From the NCBI GenBank assembly GCA_039808885.1, contig JBDHTX010000007.1, forward strand, positions 62,001-126,000: a stretch of 64,000 nt of DNA, written 5' to 3'. Both the position numbers and the translations under genes were made by a program. Under the pieces are notes generated by a model. The model saw only the letters and a program-made list of their open reading frames with translations, was not told the DNA's origin and did not search any database. Source of the stretch: Dongia_A sp039808885. Lineage in GTDB: Bacteria; Pseudomonadota; Alphaproteobacteria; Dongiales; Dongiaceae. Positions 40,195 through 49,584 of this stretch are shown piece after piece. The first letter of the stretch is position 1, and each line of letters starts with the position of its first letter.

Positions 40195-41730
40195 ATGGCG
40201 GAAGCGATGACCAGACGGCGCGGCGGCACCCAGGGCCGGCATCACGAGCGCGGCAGCGCCCCGCTCGCCCAGCTGCGGCCGGTGAACCGGCGCATCCCCG
40301 AATACGCCTATTTCACCGAGGAGGGGCTGGATCGCATCCACGGAGCCTCGATGACCATCCTGGAGGAGGTCGGCGTCGAGTTCCGCGACCCGGTCGCGCT
40401 CGAAGCCTGGAAGAAGGCGCGCGCCAAGATCGTCGGCGAACGCGTGCACATCGATCGCGGCCTGCTGATGGAGCTGCTGTCGCATGCCCCGGCGAGCTTC
40501 GTGCAGCATGCGCGCAACCCGGAGCGCAGCGTGCCGGTCGGCGGCCGCAACACCATCTTCGTGCCGACCTATGGCTCGCCCTTCGTGCGCGACTTCGAGA
40601 ACAAGCGGCGCTACGGCACGCTGGAGGATCTGCAGAACTTCGTGAAGCTCGCCTACCTGTCGCCCAACATCCACCACAGCGGCGGCGTGATCTGCGAGCC
40701 GGTGGACGTGCCGGTGCCGAAGCGGCACCTCGACATCGTCTACAGCCACATCAAGTATTCCGACAAACCCTATATGGGCATCGTCACCGCGCCGGAGCGC
40801 GCCGAGGATTGCGTGCGGATGGCGCGCATCCTGTTCGGCGACGCCTTCATCGACGCCGGCAACACGGTGATGGCCTCGATCGTCAACTGCAACTCGCCGC
40901 TGGTCTGGGACGAGACCATGCTCTCGGCGCTGCGCGTCTATGCCCGCGCCAACCAGGCGGTGCTGGTGACGCCCTTCATCATGGCCGGCGCCATGGCCCC
41001 CGCCTCCACCGCCGGCGCCATCGCGCAATTGAACGCCGAGGCCTTGGCCGGCATCGCCTATGCGCAGCTGGAGCGGCCGGGATCGCCGATGATCTATGGC
41101 AGCTTCGTCACCACCGTCTCCATGCAATCCGGCGCGCCGATGATGGGCACGGCGGAGCCGGCGATGATGATCTATGCCTGCTGCCAGCTGGCGCGGCGCT
41201 ACAAGCTGCCGGTGCGCACCGGCGGCATGTTGAACGGCTCGAAGATCGCCGACGCCCAGGCGGCCTACGAATCCATGGGCACAATGATCCCGACCATCAT
41301 GGCCGGCACCAATTTCGTCATGCACACGGCGGGCTGGCTCGAGGCCGGGCTTTCCGCCGGCTACGCCAAGTTCATGCTCGACGTCGACCAGCTCGCCTCG
41401 CTGCAGATCTTCGCCGAGGGGCCGGACCTCTCCGACGAGGCGCTGGCGCTGGAGGCGGTGCGCGAGGTCGGGCCCGGCGGCCACTATCTCGGCTGCGCGC
41501 ACACCCAGCGCAATTTCAAGACCGCCTTCTACACGTCGACCATCGCCGACAACAACAGCTTCGAGCAATGGGAAGCCGAGGGCGCCCGCGACGCCAATCA
41601 GCGCGCGGCGGAGCGGGCCCGCAAGCTGCTGGCGCAATACGAGGCGCCGCCGCTCGACCCCGGCATCGACGAGGCGCTTAAGGATTTCATCGCCCGCAAG
41701 AAGGCGGGCTTGCCGGACAACGTACGCTAG
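40195..41730 (+). CDS. Trimethylamine methyltransferase (MttB) family protein, non-pyrrolysine
   Basis: A 511-residue member of the MttB superfamily, which transfers a methyl group from a quaternary or tertiary amine to a corrinoid protein. The frame is open throughout with no internal TAG, so it is the non-pyrrolysine type, like the glycine betaine enzyme MtgB. Typical stretches are EEGLDRIHGASMTILEEVG at the N-terminus, FVPTYGSPFVRDFE, and the C-terminal GGHYLGCAHTQRNFKTAFY. No corrinoid protein or reductive activase gene is adjacent. The substrate is unknown. A zinc alcohol dehydrogenase gene follows after 15 bases. Confidence 0.88.
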   Translation: MAEAMTRRRGGTQGRHHERGSAPLAQLRPVNRRIPEYAYFTEEGLDRIHGASMTILEEVGVEFRDPVALEAWKKARAKIVGERVHIDRGLLMELLSHAPASFVQHARNPERSVPVGGRNTIFVPTYGSPFVRDFENKRRYGTLEDLQNFVKLAYLSPNIHHSGGVICEPVDVPVPKRHLDIVYSHIKYSDKPYMGIVTAPERAEDCVRMARILFGDAFIDAGNTVMASIVNCNSPLVWDETMLSALRVYARANQAVLVTPFIMAGAMAPASTAGAIAQLNAEALAGIAYAQLERPGSPMIYGSFVTTVSMQSGAPMMGTAEPAMMIYACCQLARRYKLPVRTGGMLNGSKIADAQAAYESMGTMIPTIMAGTNFVMHTAGWLEAGLSAGYAKFMLDVDQLASLQIFAEGPDLSDEALALEAVREVGPGGHYLGCAHTQRNFKTAFYTSTIADNNSFEQWEAEGARDANQRAAERARKLLAQYEAPPLDPGIDEALKDFIARKKAGLPDNVR

Positions 41731-41745
41731 CCCAAACTTCGCGCC

Positions 41746-42732
41746 ATGCGCGCGATGATCCTGGACCGGCCGGGCGCGGAACTGCGCCTCGGCGAGATCG
41801 AGCTTGGCCGCCCCGGGCCGGGGCAGGTGCTGATCGAGCTCGAGGCCTGCGGTGTGTGCCGCACCGATCTCCACGTCGTCGATGGCGAGCTGCCGGATCC
41901 GACCCTGCCCCTCGTGCCCGGTCACGAGGCGATCGGCCGCGTGGCCGAGCTGGGCAGCGGCGTCCTGCAATTCCGCCTCGGCGATCGGGTCGGCGTGCCG
42001 TGGCTGGGCCACACCTGCGGCATCTGCGACTTCTGCCGCCGCGGCGAGGAGAACCTCTGCCCCGAGGCGCGCTTCACCGGCTATCACCGCCATGGCGGCT
42101 ATGCCGAGCGCATGATCGCCGATGCTGCCTTCTGCTTCGCGCTCGACCCGAAGCTCGACGCCGCGGCAGCCGCACCGCTGATGTGCGCGGGATTGATCGG
42201 CTACCGCGCCTATCGCCTGGCGGGGCCGGCGCAGAAGCTCGGCCTCTATGGCTTCGGGGCCGCCGCGCATATCCTGGCCCAGGTGGCCACGCAGCAGGGC
42301 CGCAAGGTCTTCGCCTTCACCCGCGCCGGCGACGCGGCGGCGCAGCAGCTGGCGCGGTCGCTGGGCGCGGTGTGGACCGGCGCCTCGGAGGAGATGCCGC
42401 CGGAGCCGCTCGACGCGGCGATCCTGTTCGCGCCGGTCGGCGCGCTGGTGCCGCTGGCGCTCAAAGCCGTGCGGCCCGGCGGCAGCGTCGTCTGCGCCGG
42501 CATCCACATGAGCGACATCCCGAGCTTCCCCTATCGCCTGCTGTGGCGGGAGCGCGTGCTGCGCTCGGTGGCGAATCTCACGCGGCGCGACGGCGAGGAA
42601 TTCCTCGCCCTCGCCGGCACACTGAAGATCGCGACGCAGATCGAGCGGCATCCGCTCGCAGCGGCGAATCAGGCGCTGAGTCGCCTGCGCGATGGCCGCG
42701 TCAGCGGCGCGGCCGTGCTCATCTGTCACTGA
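41746..42732 (+). CDS. Zinc-dependent alcohol dehydrogenase family protein
   Basis: A 328-residue medium-chain dehydrogenase. Catalytic zinc ligands are in CGVCRTDLH and GHEAIG. The structural zinc site is CGICDFCRRGEENLC. The nucleotide-binding region is GLYGFGAAAHILAQVA, an AdhA-like G-x-G-x-x-A variant. It resembles the AdhA-type NAD(P)-dependent dehydrogenases acting on primary alcohols or aldehydes. Close spacing to the MttB-like gene suggests co-expression, perhaps for oxidising a one-carbon or amine-derived product (inference). Confidence 0.88.
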   Translation: MRAMILDRPGAELRLGEIELGRPGPGQVLIELEACGVCRTDLHVVDGELPDPTLPLVPGHEAIGRVAELGSGVLQFRLGDRVGVPWLGHTCGICDFCRRGEENLCPEARFTGYHRHGGYAERMIADAAFCFALDPKLDAAAAAPLMCAGLIGYRAYRLAGPAQKLGLYGFGAAAHILAQVATQQGRKVFAFTRAGDAAAQQLARSLGAVWTGASEEMPPEPLDAAILFAPVGALVPLALKAVRPGGSVVCAGIHMSDIPSFPYRLLWRERVLRSVANLTRRDGEEFLALAGTLKIATQIERHPLAAANQALSRLRDGRVSGAAVLICH

Positions 42733-42921
42733 TATCCCACAAGCTGCGATCTCTCGGTCACAGCTTTCTACACACATCAGTGCAACCTTCGATGCCGCGC
42801 CGTGTTTGTCTCCGCGACGGGCCGCTTTGGGTTGATCCGCCTGGATGAAGTACCTAGGCTCAGTTCCAGCGTCGCGACTGGAGCGAACTCGTCGCGGCCA
42901 AAATTGGAAAATTGGGGCGGC

Positions 42922-44733
42922 ATGGCTGATCGAAATCTCGAGCTCGGCGTCATTGGCAATTGCGCGATCGCGGCCCTGGTCGATCCCGACGGCGCCATCG
43001 TGTGGTCCTGCTTCCCGCGCCTGGACAAGGATCCGGTGTTCTGCGCGCTGCTGATGAACGGCGCCGGCGCGCAGGATTCCAGCCATGGGGGCGACGGCGG
43101 CTTCGCCATCGAGCTCAAGGACCACAGCACCTCGACGCAGCGCTACCTCGACAATTCGGCGATCCTGGAGACCGTGCTGGCAGACCAGGCGGGCAACGCG
43201 GTGGAGATCACCGACTTCTGCCCGCGTTTCCAGCGTTTCGGCCGCATCTATCGGCCGCCCACCATCATCCGCCGGGTGCGTGCCATCTCAGGGAGGCCGA
43301 TCGTCACCGTGCGGGTCAGGCCACGCATGGCCTATGGCGCCATCGCGCCGGAGATCACCCGGGGCAGCAACCACATGCGCTTCGTCGGGCCGAACCATGT
43401 GCTGCGCCTCACCACCAATGCGCCGATCTCCTATCTGCTGGAGGCACGCAGCTTTCGCCTCGGCGAGGAGCTGTGGTTCGTGCTCGGCGACGACGAGGTT
43501 GTGCCGCAGGACATCGCCGATTTCGGCCGCAATCACCTGGAGGCGACGCTCGACCACTGGCAGACCTGGGTGCGGGGCTTGTCGATTCCGTTCGAGTGGC
43601 AGGAGGCGGTGATCCGCGCCGCCATCACGCTGAAGCTGTGCAACTACGAGGAGACCGGCGCCATCGTCGCCGCCCTCACCACCTCGATCCCCGAGGCGCC
43701 GGGCAGCCAGCGCAACTGGGACTATCGCTTCTGCTGGATCCGCGATGCCTTCTTCGTCATCCGGGCGCTGAACAGCCTGGGCGTCACGCGGACGATGGAG
43801 GATTACGTCCGCTTCATCACCGACATCGTCGACGACACCCGCGACGGCGGATTGCAGCCGGTCTACGGCATCTCGCGCGAGTCGCACCTGGAGGAGGTCA
43901 TCGCCGGCAGCCTGGCCGGCTTTCGCGGCATGGGTCCGGTCAGAATCGGCAACCAGGCCTATGTCCAGGTGCAGAACGACGTCTATGGCGGGCTGGTCCT
44001 GGCCTGCACGCATGTGTTCTTCGACCGGCGCCTGATCCGGCAATCGGCCAATCACGCCCTGTTCGAGCAGCTCGAGGAAGTGGGACGGCGCGCCGAGTCG
44101 GCGTTCGACCAGCCGGATGCCGGGCCGTGGGAGCTGCGCAATTCCGCGGCCATCCATACCTTCTCCGCCATCATGAGCTGGGCGGCCTGCGACCGGCTGG
44201 CCAAGATCGCCGCCAGCCTCGGCCGCGCCGACCGGGTGGAGCGGTGGCGCAAGGCGGCCGATCGCCTGCATGCCACCATCCTGGAGCGGGCGTGGAACAA
44301 GCAGCGCAACTCGCTGGTCTCGCGCTTCGACGGCGATTCGCTCGACGCCAGCCTGCTGCTGGTCCAGCCGCTCGGCTTCCTCGCCGCCGACGACCCGCGG
44401 TTCCGCGGCACGGTCGCGGCGATCGGCGCCGAGCTGAAGCACGGCGACTTCATCTATCGCTATGTCGAGGCCGACGATTTCGGCCGGCCGGAGACCGCCT
44501 TCACCATCTGCACCTTCTGGTACATCGACGCGCTCGCCGCCATCGGCCGGCGGGACGAGGCCCGCGCGCTGTTCGAGCTCATGCTCGCGCGGCGCAACCG
44601 CCATGGCCTGCTCTCCGAGGACATCGCGCCGGCCAGCGGCGAGCTGTGGGGCAATTATCCGCAGACCTATTCCCTGGTCGGGCTGATCAACTCGGCGATG
44701 AAGCTGAGCCAGTCCTGGGAGGAGGCTTCATGA
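42922..44733 (+). CDS. Glycoside hydrolase family 15 protein (glucoamylase/trehalase-like)
   Basis: A 603-residue intracellular GH15 enzyme with an N-terminal beta-sandwich (about 1-220) and an alpha/alpha-barrel catalytic domain. Barrel motifs are SQRNWDYRFCWIRDAFFVIR, DGGLQPVYGISRESHLEE with the presumed general acid, and SEDIAPASGELWGNYPQTYS with the presumed base. Bacterial members of this form act as glucoamylases or as trehalases (family knowledge). It overlaps otsA by ATGA, so it belongs to trehalose metabolism. Start is ATG 42922. A longer frame upstream lacks homology. Confidence 0.88.
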   Translation: MADRNLELGVIGNCAIAALVDPDGAIVWSCFPRLDKDPVFCALLMNGAGAQDSSHGGDGGFAIELKDHSTSTQRYLDNSAILETVLADQAGNAVEITDFCPRFQRFGRIYRPPTIIRRVRAISGRPIVTVRVRPRMAYGAIAPEITRGSNHMRFVGPNHVLRLTTNAPISYLLEARSFRLGEELWFVLGDDEVVPQDIADFGRNHLEATLDHWQTWVRGLSIPFEWQEAVIRAAITLKLCNYEETGAIVAALTTSIPEAPGSQRNWDYRFCWIRDAFFVIRALNSLGVTRTMEDYVRFITDIVDDTRDGGLQPVYGISRESHLEEVIAGSLAGFRGMGPVRIGNQAYVQVQNDVYGGLVLACTHVFFDRRLIRQSANHALFEQLEEVGRRAESAFDQPDAGPWELRNSAAIHTFSAIMSWAACDRLAKIAASLGRADRVERWRKAADRLHATILERAWNKQRNSLVSRFDGDSLDASLLLVQPLGFLAADDPRFRGTVAAIGAELKHGDFIYRYVEADDFGRPETAFTICTFWYIDALAAIGRRDEARALFELMLARRNRHGLLSEDIAPASGELWGNYPQTYSLVGLINSAMKLSQSWEEAS

Positions 44734-46154
44734 GCCGCCTGGTTGTCGTCTCCAACCGCGTCTCGCTTCCCGCCGAGCGCACGCAGCGCGCCGGCGGCCT
44801 CGCCGTCGCCATCCGCGAAGCGCTTGAGCGCAACGGGGGCATGTGGTTCGGCTGGAGCGGCGAGACGCCCGAAGCGCCGGCGCCGGAGGCCAAGCGGGTC
44901 CGCAGGGGCAATGTCGATTATGCCGTCATCGACCTGGCGCCGGCCGAGTTCGAGGGCTTCTACAACGGCTACGCCAATTCCACGCTGTGGCCGCTGTTCC
45001 ACTACCGGCTCGGCCTGGTGGCGTTCCAGCGCGCGGACTTCAAGACCTACATGGCGGTGAACGCGCGCTTCGCCGCATCGCTGCAGCCGCTGCTGCGGCC
45101 CGACGACGTCATCTGGATCCACGACTACCAGCTGCTGCCGCTGGCCGGCGAATTGCGCAGGCTGGGGGTGGCCAACCGCGTCGGCTTCTTCCTGCATATC
45201 CCGTTGCCCGGCGTCGACACCCTGGCGGTGCTGCCGGGCCTCGGCACGCTGATGCGCGGCCTGGCCGGCGCCGACCTGATCGGCTTCCAGACCGAGCGCG
45301 ACCTGCGGAACTTCCATGACTTCGTGCGCCAGGAGGCAGGCGGCTCCATCGGCAGCGACGGGATCATCACCTGCTATGACCGCCGCCTGGAGGCCGGGGC
45401 CTTCCCGATCGGCATCGATGCCGGCAACTTCACCGCCCTGGCCGAGAAGGCGATGGCGAAGCCGGATTGCCGCCAGTTGAAGCAGGGCCTCGGCAGCCGC
45501 AAGCTGATGATCGCCATCGACCGGCTCGACTACAGCAAGGGCATCCCGAACCGCTTCGAGGCCGGCGAGGAATTGCTGCGCGGCCATCCGGAGCATCGCG
45601 GCGGGGTCGACCTGGTGCAGATCGCCTCGCCCAGCCGCTCCGAGGTCGCGTCCTATCGCGACCTGCGGCGGGAGATCGACCGCCTCAGCGGCCGCATCAA
45701 CAGCGCCTTCGCCGACCTGGACTGGACGCCGATCCGCTATCTGGCGCGCACCTATCCGCGCCCGGCCCTGGCCGGGTTCTGCCGCGTCGCCCGCGTCGGG
45801 CTGGTGACGCCGCTGCGCGACGGCATGAACCTGGTGGCCAAGGAATACATCGCCGCTCAGGACCCGGCCGATCCCGGGGTTCTCGTGCTCTCGCGCTTCG
45901 CCGGCGCGGCGGCGCAACTGACCAGCGCGCTCATCGTCAACCCTTACGACGTCGACCAGTGCGCCCAGGCGATGCACCGGGCCCTGACCATGCCGTTGGA
46001 CGAACGCAAGGAGCGCTGGCGCGCCGCCATGACCAGCGTCGAGCGCCATGACGTGCGCTGGTGGTGGGCCGGCTTCACCACGCGCCTGCGCAACGGGCGC
46101 GGCAACGGCGGCAACGCGCTGGGCCGTTTCGGAGTGCTCGTCCCCTCCGATTGA
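44730..46154 (+). CDS. otsA: Trehalose-6-phosphate synthase
   Basis: A 474-residue GT20 enzyme making trehalose 6-phosphate from UDP-glucose and glucose 6-phosphate. Motifs are RLVVVSNRVSLP at the N-terminus, IWIHDYQLLPLAGELR, VGFFLHIPLPG, AIDRLDYSKGIPNRFEA and TPLRDGMNLVAKEYIAAQ. The length is normal. It is coupled to the GH15 gene by overlap. The phosphatase gene otsB lies next to it in the convergent orientation, with seven bases between stops. The product serves as osmo- and desiccation protectant. Confidence 0.94.
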   Translation: MSRLVVVSNRVSLPAERTQRAGGLAVAIREALERNGGMWFGWSGETPEAPAPEAKRVRRGNVDYAVIDLAPAEFEGFYNGYANSTLWPLFHYRLGLVAFQRADFKTYMAVNARFAASLQPLLRPDDVIWIHDYQLLPLAGELRRLGVANRVGFFLHIPLPGVDTLAVLPGLGTLMRGLAGADLIGFQTERDLRNFHDFVRQEAGGSIGSDGIITCYDRRLEAGAFPIGIDAGNFTALAEKAMAKPDCRQLKQGLGSRKLMIAIDRLDYSKGIPNRFEAGEELLRGHPEHRGGVDLVQIASPSRSEVASYRDLRREIDRLSGRINSAFADLDWTPIRYLARTYPRPALAGFCRVARVGLVTPLRDGMNLVAKEYIAAQDPADPGVLVLSRFAGAAAQLTSALIVNPYDVDQCAQAMHRALTMPLDERKERWRAAMTSVERHDVRWWWAGFTTRLRNGRGNGGNALGRFGVLVPSD

Positions 46155-46161
46155 CCCGGAC

Positions 46162-46899
46162 CTAGGACGCCAGGCGCGCCAGCAGGCGGAGAACGTCGGC
46201 GGGGGAACCGAGCTGGCGCGTGGCGCGCGTCGGTCGCCGGTCGCCGACGATGATCGCCGCGCCGCCCAGTTCGATCGCCGCGGCGAAGCCGTCCTCGTCG
46301 GTCACGTCGTCGCCGATGAACAGCGGCCGGCGGCCCTGGAACGGCGCCGCCGTCATCAGCCGGCGCACCGCTTCGCCCTTGTTATGCGCGGGCGAACGGA
46401 TCTCCAGCACATGGTCGCCCTGCAGCAGCGACAGGTCCGCCTGCGTCCGGCGGGCCAGCAGCGTTTCGAGCAGCCCGCGCAGTTCCGGCGCCAGCTGCGG
46501 AGCGCGGCGGTAGTGCACGGCGATGCCGGCGCGCTTCGGCTCGATCAGCACCGCCGGCCAGGCTCCGGTCAGGCGGACGATCTCGGCCAGCAGGGCCGCG
46601 AGGTCCGGCTGCGGTCCCGGCCGCAGGATCGCCTGGCCCGGCCCCAGGCGGTATTCCGCGCCGTGGCTGCCGGCCAGATACGCCACGGCACCGTCGGTCA
46701 ACCGGTCGATGGACTCGATTTCGCGCCCCGACACGATGCCGAGCGCCCCGCCGAGGCGCTTCGACGCGCCGGCCAGCAGCGACGGCAGCGCCGGATCCGG
46801 GCGCACCGAGGCGGGGTCCGCGGCGATCGGCACCAGGGTGCCGTCGACGTCGAGGAACAAAGCCAGGATGGCGAGGTTCTCCGGCAACTCGAAGGCCAT
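46162..46899 (-). CDS. otsB: Trehalose-6-phosphate phosphatase
   Basis: A 245-residue HAD phosphatase releasing free trehalose. HAD motif I is LFLDVDGTLVPI, motif II is IVSGR, and motifs III and IV appear as HNKGEAVRRL and FIGDDVTDEDGF. It is convergent with otsA, which is unusual because the two are most often in one operon, so the two steps must be transcribed from separate promoters here. Its start faces the beta-CASP gene across 85 bases, which must contain divergent promoters. Confidence 0.93.
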   Translation of the reverse strand: MAFELPENLAILALFLDVDGTLVPIAADPASVRPDPALPSLLAGASKRLGGALGIVSGREIESIDRLTDGAVAYLAGSHGAEYRLGPGQAILRPGPQPDLAALLAEIVRLTGAWPAVLIEPKRAGIAVHYRRAPQLAPELRGLLETLLARRTQADLSLLQGDHVLEIRSPAHNKGEAVRRLMTAAPFQGRRPLFIGDDVTDEDGFAAAIELGGAAIIVGDRRPTRATRQLGSPADVLRLLARLAS

Positions 46900-46984
46900 G
46901 CGCTTTGTCCTATCGTCGATTCGCCGCTGACTCTAAAGTCCCGCGATCCCTATCGGAAGACGCCGAACCCCGGAGCATTCGACC

Positions 46985-48610
46985 ATGGCCGTCACCCTCG
47001 CCTTCCACGGCGCCGCCGGAACCGTCACCGGCTCGCATTACGTGCTGGAAACGCCGCAGGCCCGCATCGCCGTCGATTGCGGCATGTTCCAGGGACCGAA
47101 GAGCCTGAAGGAGCTCAACTACCAGCAGTTCCCCACGCCCGCGGCGAAACTCGAGGCGGTGGTGCAGACCCACGCCCATATCGACCATTCCGGCATGCTG
47201 CCCAAGCTGGTGAAGACGGGCTTCCGCGGGCCGATCTACGCGACCGAGGGCACGCGCGACCTGCTGGAATGGATGCTGCCCGATTCCGCCGGCATCCAGG
47301 AATCGGAGGTCGACCAGTTGAACCGGCAGAACCGCCGGCGCGGCCAGGACGCGGTCGAGCCGATCTACACGACCGAGGACGCCCAGCGCGCCGCGAAGCA
47401 GATCGTGCCGGTCGAGTACGATTCCTGGCAGCAGGTGGCGCGCGGCATTCGCGGCCGCTGGTGGAATGCCGGACACATCCTGGGCTCGGCCTCGGTGGAG
47501 CTCGAGGTGGAAACAGGGAACGCGAAGCTGCCGCGCCTCGGCATCCTGTTCTCCGGCGACATCGGCCCGCGCGTGGGCGCGCTGCAGATGCCGGCGCGCG
47601 GGCCGCAGGGCATGGATTACGTGCTCTGCGAATCCACCTATGGCGATCGCGAACGCGAGGACCTGGACGACGACCGCCGGCGCGCCATCCTGGAAAAGGA
47701 AGTGAAGACCGCGCTGGATCGCGGCGGCAACCTGCTGATTCCCGCCTTCGCCATCGAGCGCAGCCAGGAGCTGCTCGGCGACCTCATCTATCTGATGGTG
47801 CGGCGGCGCCTGCCCAGGTCGCCGATCTATCTCGATTCGCCGCTGGCGATCCGCGCCACCGAGGTGTTCGAGCGTCATCTGAGCTCGATGGACGACGTCG
47901 ACAACGGCGGAGAGAGCCCGTTCCGCGCGCCCAACGTGCATTTCGTCCAGTCGGTCGAGCAGAGCCAGGCGATCAACCGCATCACCGGCGGCGCCATCAT
48001 CATCGCCTCCAGCGGCATGTGCGACGCCGGGCGCATTCGCCACCATCTGCGCCACAACATCTGGCGGCCGCAGACGACGGTGCTGCTCATCGGCTACCAG
48101 GCGCCGGGCACCCTCGGCCGCCTGCTGCAGGACGGCGCCGCCAGGGTCAAGCTGATGGGCGAGGAGATCGAGGTGAAGGCGCAGGTGCGCAAGCTGGAGA
48201 TCTATTCCGGCCACGGCGACCGCGGCGACCTGCGTACCTGGGTCGAGGCGCGGCTGCCGATCAAGCGCGGGCTGTTCCTGGTGCATGGCGAGACCGCGGC
48301 GCTCGCCGCGATGCGCGACAACGTGCTGTCGCTGGGGCTGGAGCCGGAACGCGTGATCCTGCCGGAGCTTGACCAGCGTTTCCAGCTCGACCGCGAGGCC
48401 GGCGCGCTGGCGCTGGAAGGCGGCAGGCGCCTGTCGCCCGCCGGCGCCGACGCGCTCAAGCTCGGCTGGGACTGGCACAACGAGCTTTCCGCCGTGTCGC
48501 TCGACCTGCGTCGCGAACTCGACGAGCTCAGCGACGACAAGGCGCGCATGGCGCTGCTCAAGGACCTGCGGCGGATGCTGGAGAAGACCGGTTCAGGCGC
48601 GAAGCGCTGA
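46985..48610 (+). CDS. Metallo-beta-lactamase/beta-CASP RNA-processing nuclease
   Basis: A 541-residue zinc hydrolase. The metallo-beta-lactamase core shows VQTHAHIDHSGMLPKL (the HxHxDH motif), WNAGHILGSASVEL and LFSGDIGP. The beta-CASP insert starts near IPAFAIERSQELLGDL and includes IASSGMCDAGRIRHH. The closing motif is IYSGHGDRGDLRTWV. The family (CPSF73-like, YsiI/TTHA0252 type) cuts RNA. The last ~70 residues form an extra helical tail. The stop overlaps the convergent LysR gene by 18 bases. There is no operon partner. Confidence 0.9.
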   Translation: MAVTLAFHGAAGTVTGSHYVLETPQARIAVDCGMFQGPKSLKELNYQQFPTPAAKLEAVVQTHAHIDHSGMLPKLVKTGFRGPIYATEGTRDLLEWMLPDSAGIQESEVDQLNRQNRRRGQDAVEPIYTTEDAQRAAKQIVPVEYDSWQQVARGIRGRWWNAGHILGSASVELEVETGNAKLPRLGILFSGDIGPRVGALQMPARGPQGMDYVLCESTYGDREREDLDDDRRRAILEKEVKTALDRGGNLLIPAFAIERSQELLGDLIYLMVRRRLPRSPIYLDSPLAIRATEVFERHLSSMDDVDNGGESPFRAPNVHFVQSVEQSQAINRITGGAIIIASSGMCDAGRIRHHLRHNIWRPQTTVLLIGYQAPGTLGRLLQDGAARVKLMGEEIEVKAQVRKLEIYSGHGDRGDLRTWVEARLPIKRGLFLVHGETAALAAMRDNVLSLGLEPERVILPELDQRFQLDREAGALALEGGRRLSPAGADALKLGWDWHNELSAVSLDLRRELDELSDDKARMALLKDLRRMLEKTGSGAKR

Positions 48611-49465
48611 TTTCGCGACCTGCTCGATGCGCGCGGCGACGGCGCCGACCGCCGGCGTGCGGGTGCTGTCCGCCGCGCCGATCAGCCAAAGCGGGCGCTT
48701 CAGCACCGAGACCTCGCCGACGCGCTGCAGGCGCGGATGGCGGTCGCCCATCAGATGCGGCAGCACCACGCGGGCGGCGCCGCTGGCCGCGATGACCGCG
48801 AGGGTTTCGAGCTTGCCGGCGCGGAACTGGATGCCGCCGGCCCTGGCCGTGGCCTCGACGAAGCGCACCTCCGGCAGCGGCGCCAGGGCCGCGTCGAGCG
48901 CCGCCCAGGGCAGCTTCGCCGGGTCGACATCGATCGCCGCATAGACGGCGTAGCGCACCCAGGCGACCTGCCTTGCGCCCTTGCGCGCGCCCTGCGGCGG
49001 CCCGAGGCGCAGGGCGAGATCGGCCTCGCGCCGCGCCAGGTTGAGGTTCTTGTCCTCCACCAGGAACTCGAGGGCGAAATCGGGCGCCGCCAGGAAGCGC
49101 GCCTGCGGCGCCAGCAGGTGGTCGCAGAGAAAGGCCACCGTGGTGATGCGCACGGGGCGCCGCGGCGTTCTTGTGCCACGGCCGGTGACGAGACTGCGCG
49201 CCTCGTCGAGCCGGCGGGCCGCCTCGGCCAGCTGCGGCAGCAGCGCGCGGCAGGCGATGGTCGGCTCTAGGCGTCCGGCGCGCCGGGTCAGCAGCCGCCG
49301 GCCGAGCCGCGCCTCGAGCCGCGCCAGCCGCCGGCCGATCGTGGTGGCGTCGACGCGCAGCCGCGCCGCGGCGCCGCTCAGCGTGCCGGTCTCCACCGCG
49401 ACAAGCAGCGTCTGCCAGCCCTCCCAATTGTCCCAGGCCGCCGGGTCAGTGCGGGAATTTTCCAT
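48593..49465 (-). CDS. LysR-family transcriptional regulator
   Basis: A 290-residue regulator. The N-terminal winged helix includes GWQTLLVAVETGTLSGAAAR and the recognition helix LRVDATTIGRRLARLEARLG. The C-terminal part is a LysR substrate-binding domain with two lobes. ATG 49465 is preferred over an upstream in-frame ATG at 49513. It is divergent from the isochorismatase-family gene across 119 bases, the usual arrangement for a LysR regulator and its target. The inducer is unknown. Confidence 0.88.
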   Translation of the reverse strand: MENSRTDPAAWDNWEGWQTLLVAVETGTLSGAAARLRVDATTIGRRLARLEARLGRRLLTRRAGRLEPTIACRALLPQLAEAARRLDEARSLVTGRGTRTPRRPVRITTVAFLCDHLLAPQARFLAAPDFALEFLVEDKNLNLARREADLALRLGPPQGARKGARQVAWVRYAVYAAIDVDPAKLPWAALDAALAPLPEVRFVEATARAGGIQFRAGKLETLAVIAASGAARVVLPHLMGDRHPRLQRVGEVSVLKRPLWLIGAADSTRTPAVGAVAARIEQVAKSALRA

Positions 49466-49584
49466 GCCGCGCTCGCTCCATCCTGCAAAAATGCAGCCTG
49501 ATGCCGGCGTCATTCGCCTGGGGCAGGCCGCCGCCCATGCCTATCCTCTCACCCGGTTCCATCATCCGGCAAGAGAGGTCCGCC

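Noticed and set aside
40195..41730. Pyrrolysine-containing MttB
   Set aside because: The frame contains no internal TAG and no pyl genes are seen.
40159..43125. Long minus-strand open frame (about 990 codons)
   Set aside because: It is antisense to the MttB-like and alcohol dehydrogenase genes and shows no recognisable domain.
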